Shown piece after piece: positions 11,302 to 21,947 of a DNA stretch of 62,000 nucleotides (position 1 is its first letter; every line of letters begins with the position of its first letter). Under the pieces are notes generated by a model. That model had not been told where the DNA came from. It saw only the letters and a program-made list of their open reading frames with translations, and searched no databases. The stretch lies in the NCBI GenBank assembly GCA_014529385.2, contig CM043969.1, forward strand, positions 70,377,176 through 70,439,175. The letters run 5' to 3'. Source of the DNA: Adiantum capillus-veneris. Lineage: Eukaryota; Streptophyta; Polypodiopsida; Polypodiales; Pteridaceae. Both the position numbers and the translations under genes were made by a program.

Positions 11302-12316
11302 TGGGTCTTCATTATAAATACGTTTAAATAATTCAAGTTCTTCTTTAAATATTAACATTGCATACGTAAAGAGGGAGTAAGGAATTAGGAAAAGTGAAAC
11401 TGTTTGAAAACAGAAGACATCTTCCAAGAAACCAATGTGCATTTATTTGTAAATTAGGAAAGAAATGTTTTGGTAAGAATTTTGAATTAGAAAGGATATG
11501 ATTGATCATCCTTAAGACAGCTTGTCTCAAGAAATCTAGGACTCCTTGGTATATTTTGATGGATAATGATGGCTTTCCAGCCACTGATAAGTCGGTTACC
11601 CCCATGAACAACGAGTTTCTACTCCATGTCATGTTTTGATGTTTCTACATAAGTTAGGATATTGTTTTTATCCTAGGGGAGCCGTCCGATTGTATGGGCA
11701 TCTGGTTTGGTGTATGGGCACCCCGAACTTTGGGTGATGGGTTTCCACCCCGGATTGTGAACAAGGAATGGGTGCCATTTTTCACCTTTAGGTGGTCTTG
11801 AGGCAAGAAGAGTACTAGTCATGGTTATTATGGATAATGTTTTTGATTGACAATACCCTTTCTTAAGTTTAAAGATGTATGTTTGCTAAAAGAATGTTTT
11901 TCAATGTTGTCTTTAATACTTCATAGAAGGTATCACTGTGAAGAAAAATTAAAAGAAACCATTATTTTAAATATTATACAAAAGTGATAGTAATTAGAAA
12001 ACAAAAGAATCATGTGTGAGTGCAAGGTGGTAGGTGGGGATTGACTAAGGTTGTCAATCATGGACAGATGGGCCTGATTAGTCAGGTAACTATCCATTCT
12101 CGTGCACTAAAAACTTTTAGAATACTTCTCCAATTGGAAGAGGAGTTCACTAGCGGCTGTGCCCTCACATCTGTTAGGGGGAAAAAAGTGTTGGTTGAGA
12201 ATACCTTAGCCCAAAATTGTGGAACTGGCACAAACAGTCTTAGATTTTCAAGATGCTGTCCTGTTTCCGCTATGAGACAAGACTAGATCTTCTTCTAGGG
12301 CGATAGACCCAATCCA
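11302..12316 (+). other. Probable LTR remnant and leader, unresolved
   Basis: No recognisable protein. The first part resembles the post-donor half of family Y LTRs in short blocks. From about 11650 the sequence contains GGGGAGCCGTCCGATTGTAT and GGTTTCCACCCCGG, which look like LTR-type sequence of another element. An 88-codon ORF at 12020-12286 has no motif I know. The gypsy gag-pol piece starts just beyond. Confidence 0.4.
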
Positions 12317-13690
12317 TTGTCAATGGTACAGTTCTATTCCCTGGACCCTTTTTACTTAGAGACTTTGACTTTTAATAGGCCTAGAGACCTGTCAACAAGG
12401 ACCCCGTTCCAATCTTGGTATTGGTGGAAAGGGGACCTTACACACCACAAATGTTTTAAGTGTGAGGAGCAAGGACATGGTTATCGTTCTTGCCCTAACA
12501 AAAATGCCCGCAATGAGGCTCCTAGAGATTCCACTATCAAAGCTCCAAAAGAGGATGCTCATTGCAAAGGATCACCTCTCTCCTATGCTTGGGGAAAGGT
12601 AAGGGAGCATGATTCCTTCATCTTGTTTGACCCTGGCTCTACTCACAACTTCATATCAATGTAGTTGGCCACCAAGTTGGGTATTCAAGCTTTCAAGATG
12701 GGAGATATTGTAACGGCTGACACGGCTTTCAAGGGATAGCAAGCCTTTTTTACTCCCTTGATTGGGAAGTTGAGCCTTCATGTCCAAAGCTATGTCGACA
12801 AAGAATAAATTTTCATCTCTCCTCTCCAACATGAGGATGCTATCCTAGGGGCACCATGGTTCAATTGCATGGCTGCCAACATGAAGTTCCCAAAAAGGAG
12901 AATCTACTTCACCTATAGGGGAAAGAGCATGTATATAGATGCTAGTGAGTCTGATCGTACTATACCACTTTTAAGTCCTCCTGCTTTTGATAAATCAATG
13001 AAGAGCTCAGTTTTTGCGTACATGATTTTTGTGAAAGAGTTCCTAAAAGATCCTAATATTTCATCAAATGAAAATGGTAGGAATCAAGAAGAGTTAGACT
13101 TGTCTAATGTTCTAAAAGGATTCCAAGATGTGTTCATCGACGATATCCCTATGGACTTACCTCCAAAACGAGGGGATGATGACCATTAAATTGAGCTCCT
13201 ACCAAGAAGCTCACCACATAACAAGCCTCCTTATCAAGTTTCTCAAGCTCAACAAGAGGAGATCATGAAGCAAGTACAAGAATTGGTAGACAAAGAGATG
13301 GTGAGGCCTAGCTTCTCTCCCTTTTGTTCTCCAGTCCTTTTAGTGTAAAAGAAATATGGTACATACCACATGTGTGTGGACTATTGAGCACTAAACAATA
13401 TCACTATCAAAAATAGATTTTCCGTGCCTCGGGTAGAAGATCTGTTTGATAAGCTACAAGGCTCTACCTACTTCAGTAGTATTGACCTTAAAAGTGGCTA
13501 TCATCAAGTGGCTATCATCAAATAAGGATAGTGGATGAAGATATCCTAAAGACGCGTTTCGTACAACGTTTTTTCTTTATGAATATTTGGTCATGCCTTT
13601 TGGTTTGACTAATGCACCAGCCACATTCAATCAATTAATGGAGAAAATATTTAGACCCTACTGCAAATTACTATTGAGGATGTATACAGT
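12317..13690 (+). pseudogene. Ty3/gypsy gag-protease-RT fragment
   Basis: One reading frame, broken by several stops, gives the following order: zinc knuckle CFKCEEQGHGYRSC (about 12458), aspartic protease with DPGSTHNFIS (about 12630) and DAILGAPWF (about 12838), a linker with KGFQDVFIDDIPMDLPPKR (about 13110), then the reverse transcriptase start (KPPYQVS, LVDKEMVRPSFSPFCSPVLLV, MCVDY, STYFSSIDLKSGYHQ). The sequence then loses frame and ends near 13690 at a LINE fragment, before the catalytic YxDD box. Gene order is typical of Ty3 chromoviruses. RNase H and integrase are missing, and the element cannot be active. Confidence 0.8.
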
Positions 13691-14600
13691 GGGCTTGAAA
13701 AGTTGGCCACTCACAAAGTGGGAGATCTTCATGGTATCAAGCCAGAGATGATTAAATGGATGGGAGATTTTACACATAAGTGGATGTGTGATATGTTCAA
13801 CCTTGCACTTCACCATGGTATGCCTTATGCTTGGAGTACTACTTGGGTCAAGCCTTTGTATAAAGGAGGGGATGTGAAAAATGTAAACAACTAACGAACT
13901 ATAATGATTGGGTCTCTTATGGCAAAGATGTTTGGGTGCATAATGGAGATGAAATTGAATGATTGGTCTGAAGAGAATGACAAGCGGGTTTTTGTTGATG
14001 CCATAGCACCATTGATCATCTTGTCACTCTTCGTGTTCTAATGGAGGAAAAACGGTTGAAAGGCAAGCAATTGTATTGTTGTCTTGTGGACTTTAAGAAA
14101 GCCTTTGATATGATTTCACGTAACCATTTATGGAGAAGTATGGAAGAACTTCAAGTGCCAAGTGATTTTATGCTTGCGGTTTCTCAAATCTATGAGAAGG
14201 TGATGTGTCAATTGCACATGGAAAGAGGAATTTCAAAATAATTTTCAAGTACTATTGGGGTTAAACAAGGATGTCCGTTGTTACCAACTCTCTTTGGTTT
14301 ATGCATCAATCAATTGGAACAAATGGTACTTGACTTTATGCAAGAAGAAGGCATTGAAGAGGTCACTATTTGCAATGCAATAATCATGATTTTGTTGTAT
14401 GCGGATGATGTAGTGCTTATAGCATACACTTTAGAAGATGTGTAAAAGCTTATGGTTGTCCTTGAGAACTTTTTCTTGCATAGTGGACTGATTGTGAATG
14501 AATCCAAAACAAAGGTTATGCTTGTGAAAACCAGAGATCTCTTCCAATTGAGGTTATGGGCAGGGAAAGGCATTAGGAAAAATATGAACCCTCTAGGGGC
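13690..14600 (+). pseudogene. LINE (non-LTR) reverse transcriptase fragment
   Basis: Conserved blocks appear in order. WSTTWVKPLYKGGDVKNVNN is the region before motif A, VDFKKAFDMISRNHLW is motif A with its Asp, GVKQGCPLLPTLFGLCINQLE-like sequence is motif B, and ILLYADDVVLIA is the YADD catalytic box near 14395. NESKTKVMLV follows as motif D. In-frame stops lie near 13893, 14240 and 14442. Endonuclease, N-terminus and 3' tail are missing. It abuts the gypsy RT at 13690 without a clear target duplication, so it may be a truncated insertion or a recombination junction. Confidence 0.85.
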
Positions 14601-15300
14601 CCTTTGGCATTAAGGTTAATTAGAGGCCAACCAATGAGAAGAGGGTGATGGACACACTCTATGCCCTCAAAAAAGTAGGGAGACAAAGTATTCTTACAGT
14701 TCTTCACGGCCTCTTACCTAGTAAGAAGGTGGGGGGGGGGGGCACCTGGAACCTCCAAGTTTCCCTCCTTTTGGATCCGGTTGTGAAAAAACCCCAAAAT
14801 TTTCGAAAAGAAATTTCAAAAATCAAATCGTATCTTCTTAAACCCCCCTAAACCTATTTTATGCTTTTTTTACCTCCAAAAGTCAAAACTTGCACCAAAA
14901 AACCCTAAAATTCAAAAACTTTTGAAACATCATTTTTTACTATCCAAAGCTCCCTCAAAACTATTCCTCAGTTAAAAAGTGACTTTCTCTCTCTAGAACC
15001 CCTTTTCCAACCCCTCCTTGGTTGCAACCATCACACTCAACCTCTAGTCCAATATTCTCTCTCTACACCATCTCCATTGTTGCAGCAAGGAAGCTCCTCT
15101 CTCCTCCCCTCCCTCCTCCCATTGCCACACCAAGTAAGGGTCATCCAACTTCTCTATCTCCATTGCCACCCCCCCCCCCCCCCCCCCCTCTCTTCAACTA
15201 CCACCTCCCATTGGCACACCAAGAAAATTCATTCACTTTCTCCCACCTACATTGTAGCAACAAGCAAGGTCCTCCTCCTCCTCCTAATTTTCTTTGTTCA
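14601..15300. other. Low-complexity stretch, no gene
   Basis: Contains a G run (14731-14742), a C run (about 15170-15188), a C/A-rich region with many AAACCCC-type words (14780-14960) and CT-rich sequence just before the unrecognised gene copy A. The Pro-rich ORFs here are products of the C-rich composition. The CT-rich part may be the 5' leader of copy A. Confidence 0.6.
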
Positions 15301-15303
15301 CCC

Positions 15304-16343
15304 ATGGCCAGCTCTACTCCGCAAAGGTGGCCAAAGGATGAGGTCACATCACTTACATGCCACAACACAAGAGGTATAGATGGTGAGTGGGTGCCATAAG
15401 AGTTTACCAAAGGTGCTTGGGTATACATGCAACCATCTGCTATTGACCCTCACCGTGTGAAAAATCGTGCAAATTTGGATCATCATCGAAAAGGAAAGCT
15501 CCTTATTTTTAAGAATCACAAAGATAAGGGGACCGTAGCCATTGTGCAACATGTTTTGTCAATGTGAAGCATGCAATTGCAACAACCAGCTTGATTTCCA
15601 ATACATTGTAAGTACATGTTTTGAGAATACAAAGCTGGGTGTGAAATCACAGTGGAATGTTCTTATGGATTCATGATTATCAGTTTCCATTATTTTATAG
15701 TCATATTTCCATCCACATTGGTGGAGGAGCATCCACTACATAGCCTCTTCGACACATTCAATGATATACATGTGGATATTGGAGCAACAATTTTCTCATA
15801 TCTTTGCCCAACAAAACTGGTTCAAAGAAGAACTTTTTTTTATTCTCACTCCTATATTGTGTATGCTTCTACACAAGGGTATGGAAAGCTTGAACCCATA
15901 AATGTATCTTCCTTAATAAGTATGGAGTGGCCACAACCAGATTTGTGGCTGGTAGCATCTTTCAAGCAAAGATAATAATAGATGTCCAAAACTCCTTGAA
16001 ATATTCTAATGCTTTCAAGTCTGTGGGCTTGAGTTGGTGTTTGGCTATTCACTGTTTTGTGCATATCTTCAAAGAGTTTGGATTTGTGGAGACTACCACA
16101 ATGCTTGTATGTAAAGATGTGCATTATGAGGCTTCAGGGATGCTTTTAGAAGAGGACTCGGGTTTTGTGGAGGGCACGCACAATGGGGATAGTTACCGTT
16201 GTAAGGTTGGAGCATTAGGTATTGGGATGCGCTATTTAAAATCCCGCACCTCCTTGTACATACAATTTCACTATGATTGTTGGATGTGCAAGCTTGGAGT
16301 GTGGAATCCCTCACAGAGTGTAGATGGCGTTATTGCCAATTAG
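15304..16343 (+). pseudogene. Unrecognised gene family, copy A (broken)
   Basis: I do not recognise this protein. It matches copy B (minus strand, 47680-48862) over four ordered blocks. Block 1 starts PKDEVTSLTCHNTRG and continues through EFTKGAWVYM. Block 2 has DHHRKGKLLIFKNHKDKGT then IVQHV. Block 3 is FPSTLVEEHPLHSLFDTFND through YGKL. Block 4 is a C-terminal core RYLKSRTSLYIQFHY, then WMCK. Breaks: a TAA near 15397 (copy B has CAA there), a stop after block 2 near 15567, and a frameshift near 15927 before MATT. There is no signal peptide or obvious membrane segment. The estimated original length is 300-350 residues. It could be a host gene family or a retroelement ORF. Confidence 0.7.
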
Positions 16344-16344
16344 A

Positions 16345-16510
16345 AACAATATGGACTCTCCTTGGGCATTTTTTATTAGTGAAGGAAGTAACAACTTATC
16401 AACAATAATAGTTTATCAATTAATAACAATTTATCAAACAGTGATAATTTATCAAATAATTATTTCACTATTCTACAAAAACATATGTTTGTTTCTTGTG
16501 TTAGAATAAC
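16345..16510. repeat. Short A/T repeat shared with 20040-20138
   Basis: The words TAACAACTTAT, AACAATAATA, ACAATTTATCAAA and GTGA-AATTTATCAAA occur in the same order here (16387-16460) and at 20059-20138. The second copy is the last sequence before family Y LTR1 resumes. The repeat may be the outer part of family Z LTRs, with one copy at each side of Z, but I cannot place it exactly. Confidence 0.45.
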
Positions 16511-16619
16511 ATTTCTTGGACGGTTTAAGAGAATTCTTAAACTTGACTTACTAGGTCGACATGCATAACGATGTAAAATTATAAATTTGCATTACCGGAT
16601 TAGTAACATATGCAATTAC

Positions 16620-16775
16620 CTCCGGTGTTTGAGGTTGGGCGGCTCCAACTTCTTTCGGAGTCGATACCTCCGCTTGATTTATGATTGGAGTAGATGATAC
16701 CTTCCTTTGCATCTTCCTTGGAGATGGAATAACAGGAGCATCCTTGGAGCTTTGAGTCACTTGCTTGGGGGCCAT
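16620..16775 (-). CDS. Putative LTR-embedded gag exon 1, family Z/X
   Basis: A 52-codon open exon starting MAPKQVTQSSKDAP, rich in Pro, Ser, Lys and Gln, ends at CCGGAG|GTAATT, a good donor. It lies in the X LTR 274 bases downstream of a TATA box (17049-17062), after a CA run and a leader. The frame stays open for 22 codons past the donor, so splicing is not forced by the sequence. Its place and amino-acid style match the family Y exon. Without RNA data it remains a prediction. Confidence 0.5.
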
Positions 16776-16992
16776 CGTATCACAAAAGAGAAAAGGAAAG
16801 CTTCGCTGTGAAAAGCAGAGTTATGGTTTCCTTGCTTGTTGAAAAGACTGTAAGAGAGAGAGGAAGAGAACTCAATGATCAGAGGGACAACACGATGGTG
16901 GTAGAGATGGAGATGGGTTGAGGGTGAGAAGTTGAGGGAGAGAAGGTAACTTCCTCTTCAAGGCAAGAGAGCTTCCACTTTTGAGAACTTCT

Positions 16993-17032
<40 letters not shown>

Positions 17033-17048
17033 AAAGTGAGGGAAGGGG

Positions 17049-17062
17049 GGCCTTTATATAGG
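17049..17062 (-). promoter_or_regulatory. TATA box, family X LTR
   Basis: The minus strand reads CCTATATAAAGGCC. A (CA)n run starts 18 bases downstream (17031), where transcription would be expected to begin. The same box is conserved in copy 1 at 29451-29462, in otherwise diverged surroundings, which supports function at the time of spread. Confidence 0.7.
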
Positions 17063-17603
17063 CTCGTAAGAGCCAAAATCACAAGCTAAGAATAGCGAAA
17101 AGCAGAGAGATAAGTTTGCGCACGTTTGTGGCTAGTTTTCTTTTTATATTTTTTTTGCGGGCATGCATGTTGATGTGCGATTTTGAGTCTCTAATTTTAG
17201 GAGAAGCGTGGCTTCCAAGGAAAGAAGCTCTAAACTTGACTTACTTCTCTTTTTTCTCTAAAATTGCTCCTTCTTTCCCAAAAATACTAGTTCTACTCCT
17301 CCTTTCCTAAAAATACTCTTCCTTTCCTAAAATTACTCTCTTTCCTAAAATTACTACTTCTTTCTTAAGGGTCAACTCTTATCTTTAGATATAGTTTTGA
17401 GGCTTAAGTTTCCCATATCAACCTATTGTTTCCAAGTGAATAAGAACCATAATCAATAGTTTCAGAATCCAGAATCCGATTTTCTATCCAATCGTTCCAT
17501 TGAAACACTTTATCACTTAACAAAATGCAAATTCTAAATACTTTTGAAAAATAAATGAAATAGTTTTATTAAAAAATATTAGATACATTAAAATCTTCCC
17601 AAC

Positions 17604-18486
17604 GTATGGATTTGAGGTGTCCTCATCTCGAGAAAAAGTGAGGGTACTCCTACTCTCATTTCTAGTTCGACCATCATTATGTCCAAAAGAGTGGTGTCCT
17701 TAGTCTGCTTCACTTGATATTGTTGCTCCATTAGTCAAATGTGGACAAGTGTTCCGATAATGTCCCAACTCTGCACATTCAAAGCATCAAACATTCAAGT
17801 GTGGAGGATCTTGCGCATTAGCTACATAAGCTCTTTGTGGTTGTATATCAGTGAAGCTCTAATTCTATTCAATTCTTCTTGTAATCTCTTGTTCTTTTAT
17901 TAAAGGTTTAGCTCGTAGTAAATCATCTTGTATAGTGGTAGGTTTTAGGGCTTCGAATCGTGAGTTAATTGGTTCTCTTAAACCTTGACAAAAGCAAGCT
18001 ACATGTTGCTCTATGGTCATTGGTGGTACATAAAGTTTAATCCTTACAAACTTTGAGTAGTACTCTTCCAAGGATAAGCTGCATTGTTTCAAGATAAAGA
18101 ACTCATTCATCTTTATTGCTTCATGGGCAGGGGATAAGTATCTTTTCTTTATCGCTTGTTTGATTTTCCACTAGCTCTGGGAGTTCTCCAACACTCCCAT
18201 GTCATGACAATGTTGTTTCCACCATAATTTTGCTTCTCTAGAGAGGCAAAACATCTCTGCATTGCTTGATTCTTGCAACAGAGAAGTAATCATTCATAGC
18301 TTCAATCCATACTTTTGCATCTTTTCTCAATATCAGCATCCTCTCCTTTAAAAGAAGGTTGTTGCATTTGTTTGAGCAACAATTTACTCTCCTGAATTTC
18401 CGTGTAAATAGCATCATTCTTAGGGTTTTCCAACGTAAAAGTTCCATTTGAGGATTCCCCTGAGTGTACGCATATATTAACATCAA
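17604..18486 (-). pseudogene. Family Z gag, decayed
   Basis: A Ty3-type gag in broken frames. QESKLLLKQMQQPSFKGED is followed after a frameshift by KDAKVWIEAMNDYF, and a gap leads to LSLEEYYSKFVRIKLYVPP and FCQGLREPINSRFEALKPTT. A zinc knuckle CFECAELGHYRNTC lies near 17746-17787. These match family Y gag segment by segment (WMEAMDDYF, EEYYAKFVTLRRYAPK, CFECQDYGHYKS). No protease or polymerase follows; the next landmark is the polypurine tract of LTR X. As in Y, the conserved gag frame runs upstream of any good ATG, which suggests an upstream first exon. Confidence 0.75.
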
Positions 18487-19095
18487 TGTTTATAATAACT
18501 CAAAATACTAAGGTATTTTCCAAACTTAGACTTATCCAATCCACTAAAAGCTCCATTGTATGACTTAACCAATCAATACTTATCCACTCCATTAAACTCG
18601 CATAACTTAACTAATCATGACTTATCTAGTCTGTTGAAACTCAATCACATGGCTTAACCAATCATGACTTCTCTAGTCCATCAAAACTCAATCACATAAC
18701 TTGACCAATCATGACTTATCCAATCCATCGAAACTCAATCGCATTTTTTAATCAATCAGGATATACAACCACAAAGAGCTTATGTAGCTTATCCAGTCCA
18801 TCAAATCTCAATCACATGACTTATTTAATCTACCAAAAACTCACTTACATGACTTAACCAGTCAAACAATTTTTTTGAAGAAAAAAAACTCAATCTTTCT
18901 ATTCATAAAGATATCAAAATGTCATATATGTATCTAGAAAAAACTCTCAATGAGAAAATATAGTGGAGGTTTCAACCATAACTGTGATACATATCAATTT
19001 GGCATGTTGTAATATCTCTGCAAGTCGGATAATAGATATAAAAAATGGTACACACGAGGAAGCTATGGGTAACCACTGAAAACTTTTAACATAAA
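18487..19095 (-). other. Family Z leader between primer site and gag
   Basis: No protein is seen. The region contains a degenerate short repeat of the type CATGACTTAACCAATCATGA and AATCCATCAAAACTCAATC, with words recurring about every 60 bases between 18530 and 18870. In minus orientation it lies between the primer-binding site and gag, so it would be the packaging leader and, if splicing occurs, intron sequence. Confidence 0.5.
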
Positions 19096-19108
19096 GTTTT
19101 GATACCAA
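19096..19108 (-). other. Primer-binding site, family Z
   Basis: The minus strand reads TTGGTATCAAAAC next to the LTR end at 19110, a two-base variant of the initiator tRNA-Met site in family Y. It shows that the LTR at 19110-20137 is the 5' LTR of a minus-strand element whose gag is at 17604-18486. Confidence 0.7.
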
Positions 19109-19109
19109 T

Positions 19110-20137
19110 TGTGAAGTCCCCAACCCCGGATATTGGGGTGACTTGATAGATAGCCTTCTTTTATTCTCAAGTTCCATGTGATGACACCCTACTCCGTTTC
19201 CACGAAGTATAGATACAAGCAATACAAGAGAGGAATTCCTCTATCCATTGTGATCGTGGACTTAAGGGTCTTACACCACAGGCTAGGTCGATAATCAAGG
19301 GATTTCAATAGGAGCTAATTCATATATCACAAAGATAAAATCTCATTGACATACTTAGGATCTATAAACAACGCCTTATTTCCCACATTTCAGAGGCACG
19401 GTCACCATTTATAAATCGTAAATGTGATATTAAACTTATACTTAACTATCTAATAATCTTATGAAAAGTATCCGAGTAATCGGATCCACCCATCTTAAAC
19501 ATAGATCCGTTAGGATACTACTCTCCCACTTTCCACACCACACTCACCCATTCTTTTTTTTTTTTAGTTACTATCACATTGTTTTACAAATACAAACATG
19601 GTTCCTTTATTAGTTTCGAATAGAGGTTTGTTCATCCAGTCCTTCGAACATCAGCAAGACAATTCAAACAAAGCCTAATGAAGGCAATCCTATATTTCAA
19701 CAAGAATAATTTTTTCAATTTTTTATGAGTTTGCCGCTATCCGCGGCCTTTCTCTGTCTAACCAATAAAGCCTTTGCAAAGGATTGATTTATTCACTAAT
19801 TGCGAATTGTGCAACCTTTCCATCTTGCTAAACCCGAGGCATATCGCTAACCACGAGGCATTTTGCTAACCGTCAGGCATCTCGCTAATCACAGGGATAA
19901 AAAGAGAGCCAATAATCTCAGCTTATTTTTTGCTAATCGCAGGATCATCTCGCTAACCGCGAGACATCTCGCTAATTGCAAGGAACAAAAGATATTCTTT
20001 CAGCAATTCTTCTTCCTAAATGATTCTTTAAACATGATCAACCAACTCTTTATATCAAGTAGTAACAACTTATTAACAATAATATTTTATCGAGCAACAA
20101 CAATTTATCAAATAGTGACAATTTATCAAACAATAGG
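19110..20137 (-). mobile_element. Family Z 5' LTR, truncated
   Basis: It starts (plus strand) TGTGAAGTCCCCAACCCCGG, a diverged version of family Y TGTGAGGTCCCCACCCCG. Further shared blocks include TTTCAGAGGCACG and the run ending CCACACTCACCCATTC. It ends where family Y LTR1 resumes. Within it, 19820-19985 carries about five imperfect copies of an 18-base unit of the type CATCTCGCTAACCGCGAG. No intact ORF. Confidence 0.65.
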
Positions 20138-20855
20138 GGACAGAGAGTTCCCGACCAATCGGGACCACCCATCTCGTAGGCTTTGGCAACCTGAGCCAAG
20201 CCCCCACTTTCCACCCCCACACTCACACTTCCTTGTGTGACCTAATTACTACCACAAAGGTTGTTCAACATAGACATTCCTTGTTTTAATTCCGAAGCAC
20301 ATTGTTTGTTAAGACAGCCCTTCAACCAGTATTGCAAAAAACACCAAGACAGAATTCTAGTAAAAATTCTACTCAAACTTATTCATAAAAATTCCAATGT
20401 TCTAGAGGTACAACATTCCCCCTCCAGCGAGAGTTTACTCCTCCCGTTGTCGCCTAGCTGCCCATACAACTAGGTATGTCCACCGCATAGAAAGCACGAC
20501 ATGGACATTCCCACCGCTTAACCAGCAGACGTGGGTATCCACCGCTTAACCAGCAGTCGTGGATTCAAGAGCTCTTAACCAGGAACTCTGCCCCCTGTGA
20601 TCAGTAGGGGGTTCATGACTAATTCAACATTGGAAACAGAATGAACATGCCGAGCTAAATTTTCCCTAGCAGACAATCTTTCCTATTGCAAACAGTATTC
20701 CCATCAATCATTTCCTTCCTACTTTAGAACTTAATGTACAATGCTTTCAATGCCGAGGTTTCCGTCGGATTTCTCCAACATGATTGGGGATATGAGCATT
20801 CCTAACTAGCGTATGCAATGTTAGTTTAAACAACTTGAATAAAAATATGATCTAC

Positions 20856-20996
20856 CTCTTCCCCTTCTTCATCGATGGCCCGTGAGATGGCCGGTATTTG
20901 TCCCTCCATGGGAGCCTTCCCCTTCCCGTTGACATTGCTCGTTCCTGCCTCGCGATCGTGGGCACCACCGAAGCGAGTCCTCTTAGCCGGGGCCAT
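20856..20996 (-). CDS. LTR-embedded gag exon 1, copy in Y LTR1
   Basis: A 47-codon open exon beginning MAPAKRTRFGGAHDREAG, continuing with TSNVNGKGKAPMEGQ and ending EEGEE at GAAGAG|GTAGAT. It is the counterpart of 25287-25427 with a few amino-acid differences and no stop. Being in the downstream LTR of 22600-27023, it would serve as exon 1 only for the partial gag at 4104-4350. Confidence 0.6.
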
Positions 20997-21825
20997 TTCT
21001 CACTACTTTAAATGATTAGCTTGGAGAAAGAGCTAAGGTTCGCAAGCATCATAACAGTTCAATGGGTAGATTAGTGACATTAATTAATCCCTCCTATATA
21101 ATAGATCTAGATTTTTCATAAAGCAATCATTAAGGATGGCACATAATCCTATGGGAACCGGCTCTAAAGATAATTACTCGGCTTACATGATTAAGAATAA
21201 TTAGGATTTCACTATTGGGATTACCAGAGAGATGAATTAAGCACGATTAATCTCTTTCCTAGCAATTAGAGGGTGCAGAGTCACCGCATGCATAGGTGTG
21301 AGAAAAACCACCTCTTAGAGACTTAATGACAGATTAATCTTACCTTAATTATATCTTAATGCATAACAAAGATGGATCTAAATCAGTTACACTATCAATG
21401 TGTGATAGAAAGAGTGGTTCTCATCAATCTACACAATTACTAGCTTACCGATTAATTACTATACTGCCTAGAGAGAGAAAATTCTAGTAATTATTCTCTA
21501 ATCATTAATTGAGAGTGATGAATGGCTGATAATTCAGCTATGGGATGATGATTACATAATAGAATATGGTTAATGAGAATTTAGAGAGTAATTATAGAGA
21601 ATTACGACTAGGAATAAGCATAATAGACGAGAAATTTAGGCGGTAATGAAAAGGATTTGCAGAAAGCATTAATTAAACTGTGGTTATCGTGATTAAGGGA
21701 TGATAATCCTCTTGATTCTCTGATCTAATCGAGCTTCTTGAGGCGAGAATTCGACAGCACCTCCCTCCTTGTTTCTCCTTCAAAAGGTGTGTGTTCCCGC
21801 AGCACCTTCCCAGAGTGTGTGTAGG

Positions 21826-21854
21826 TGTGTGTGTGTGTGCACTCTGTGTGTGAG

Positions 21855-21933
<79 letters not shown>

Positions 21934-21947
21934 GTCTTTAAATAGGC
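21826..21947 (-). promoter_or_regulatory. Family Y LTR1 TATA box plus CA microsatellite
   Basis: The minus strand reads GGCCTATTTAAAGA (21947-21935), followed within about five bases by a (CA)n run (21930-21857) and a second short run (about 21839-21826). Transcription from this box would start inside the CA run. The same arrangement is at 26360-26373 in LTR2 and in family X. The THTHTH-type ORFs here are artefacts. Confidence 0.65.

Larger units (their letters stand above)
16550..17592 (-). mobile_element. Family X LTR, copy 2 (3' LTR of gag-only element Z)
   Basis: The LTR begins (minus strand) TTTAATGTATCT right after the tract GTTGGGAAGA (17594-17603), itself preceded by GAGATGAGGACACCTCAA, the same order seen in families Y and W. 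It matches split copy 1 (1458-2275 plus 29263-29520). It contains TATA box CCTATATAAAGGCC, a CA run at 16996-17031 and the putative exon 1. The left end near 16550 is probably a truncation. The matching 5' LTR would be the one at 19110-20137. Confidence 0.6.

Noticed and set aside
15022-15399. Pro/Ser-rich protein starting upstream of copy A
   Set aside because: Composition follows CT- and C-rich DNA; only the part from 15304 on is supported by homology with copy B.
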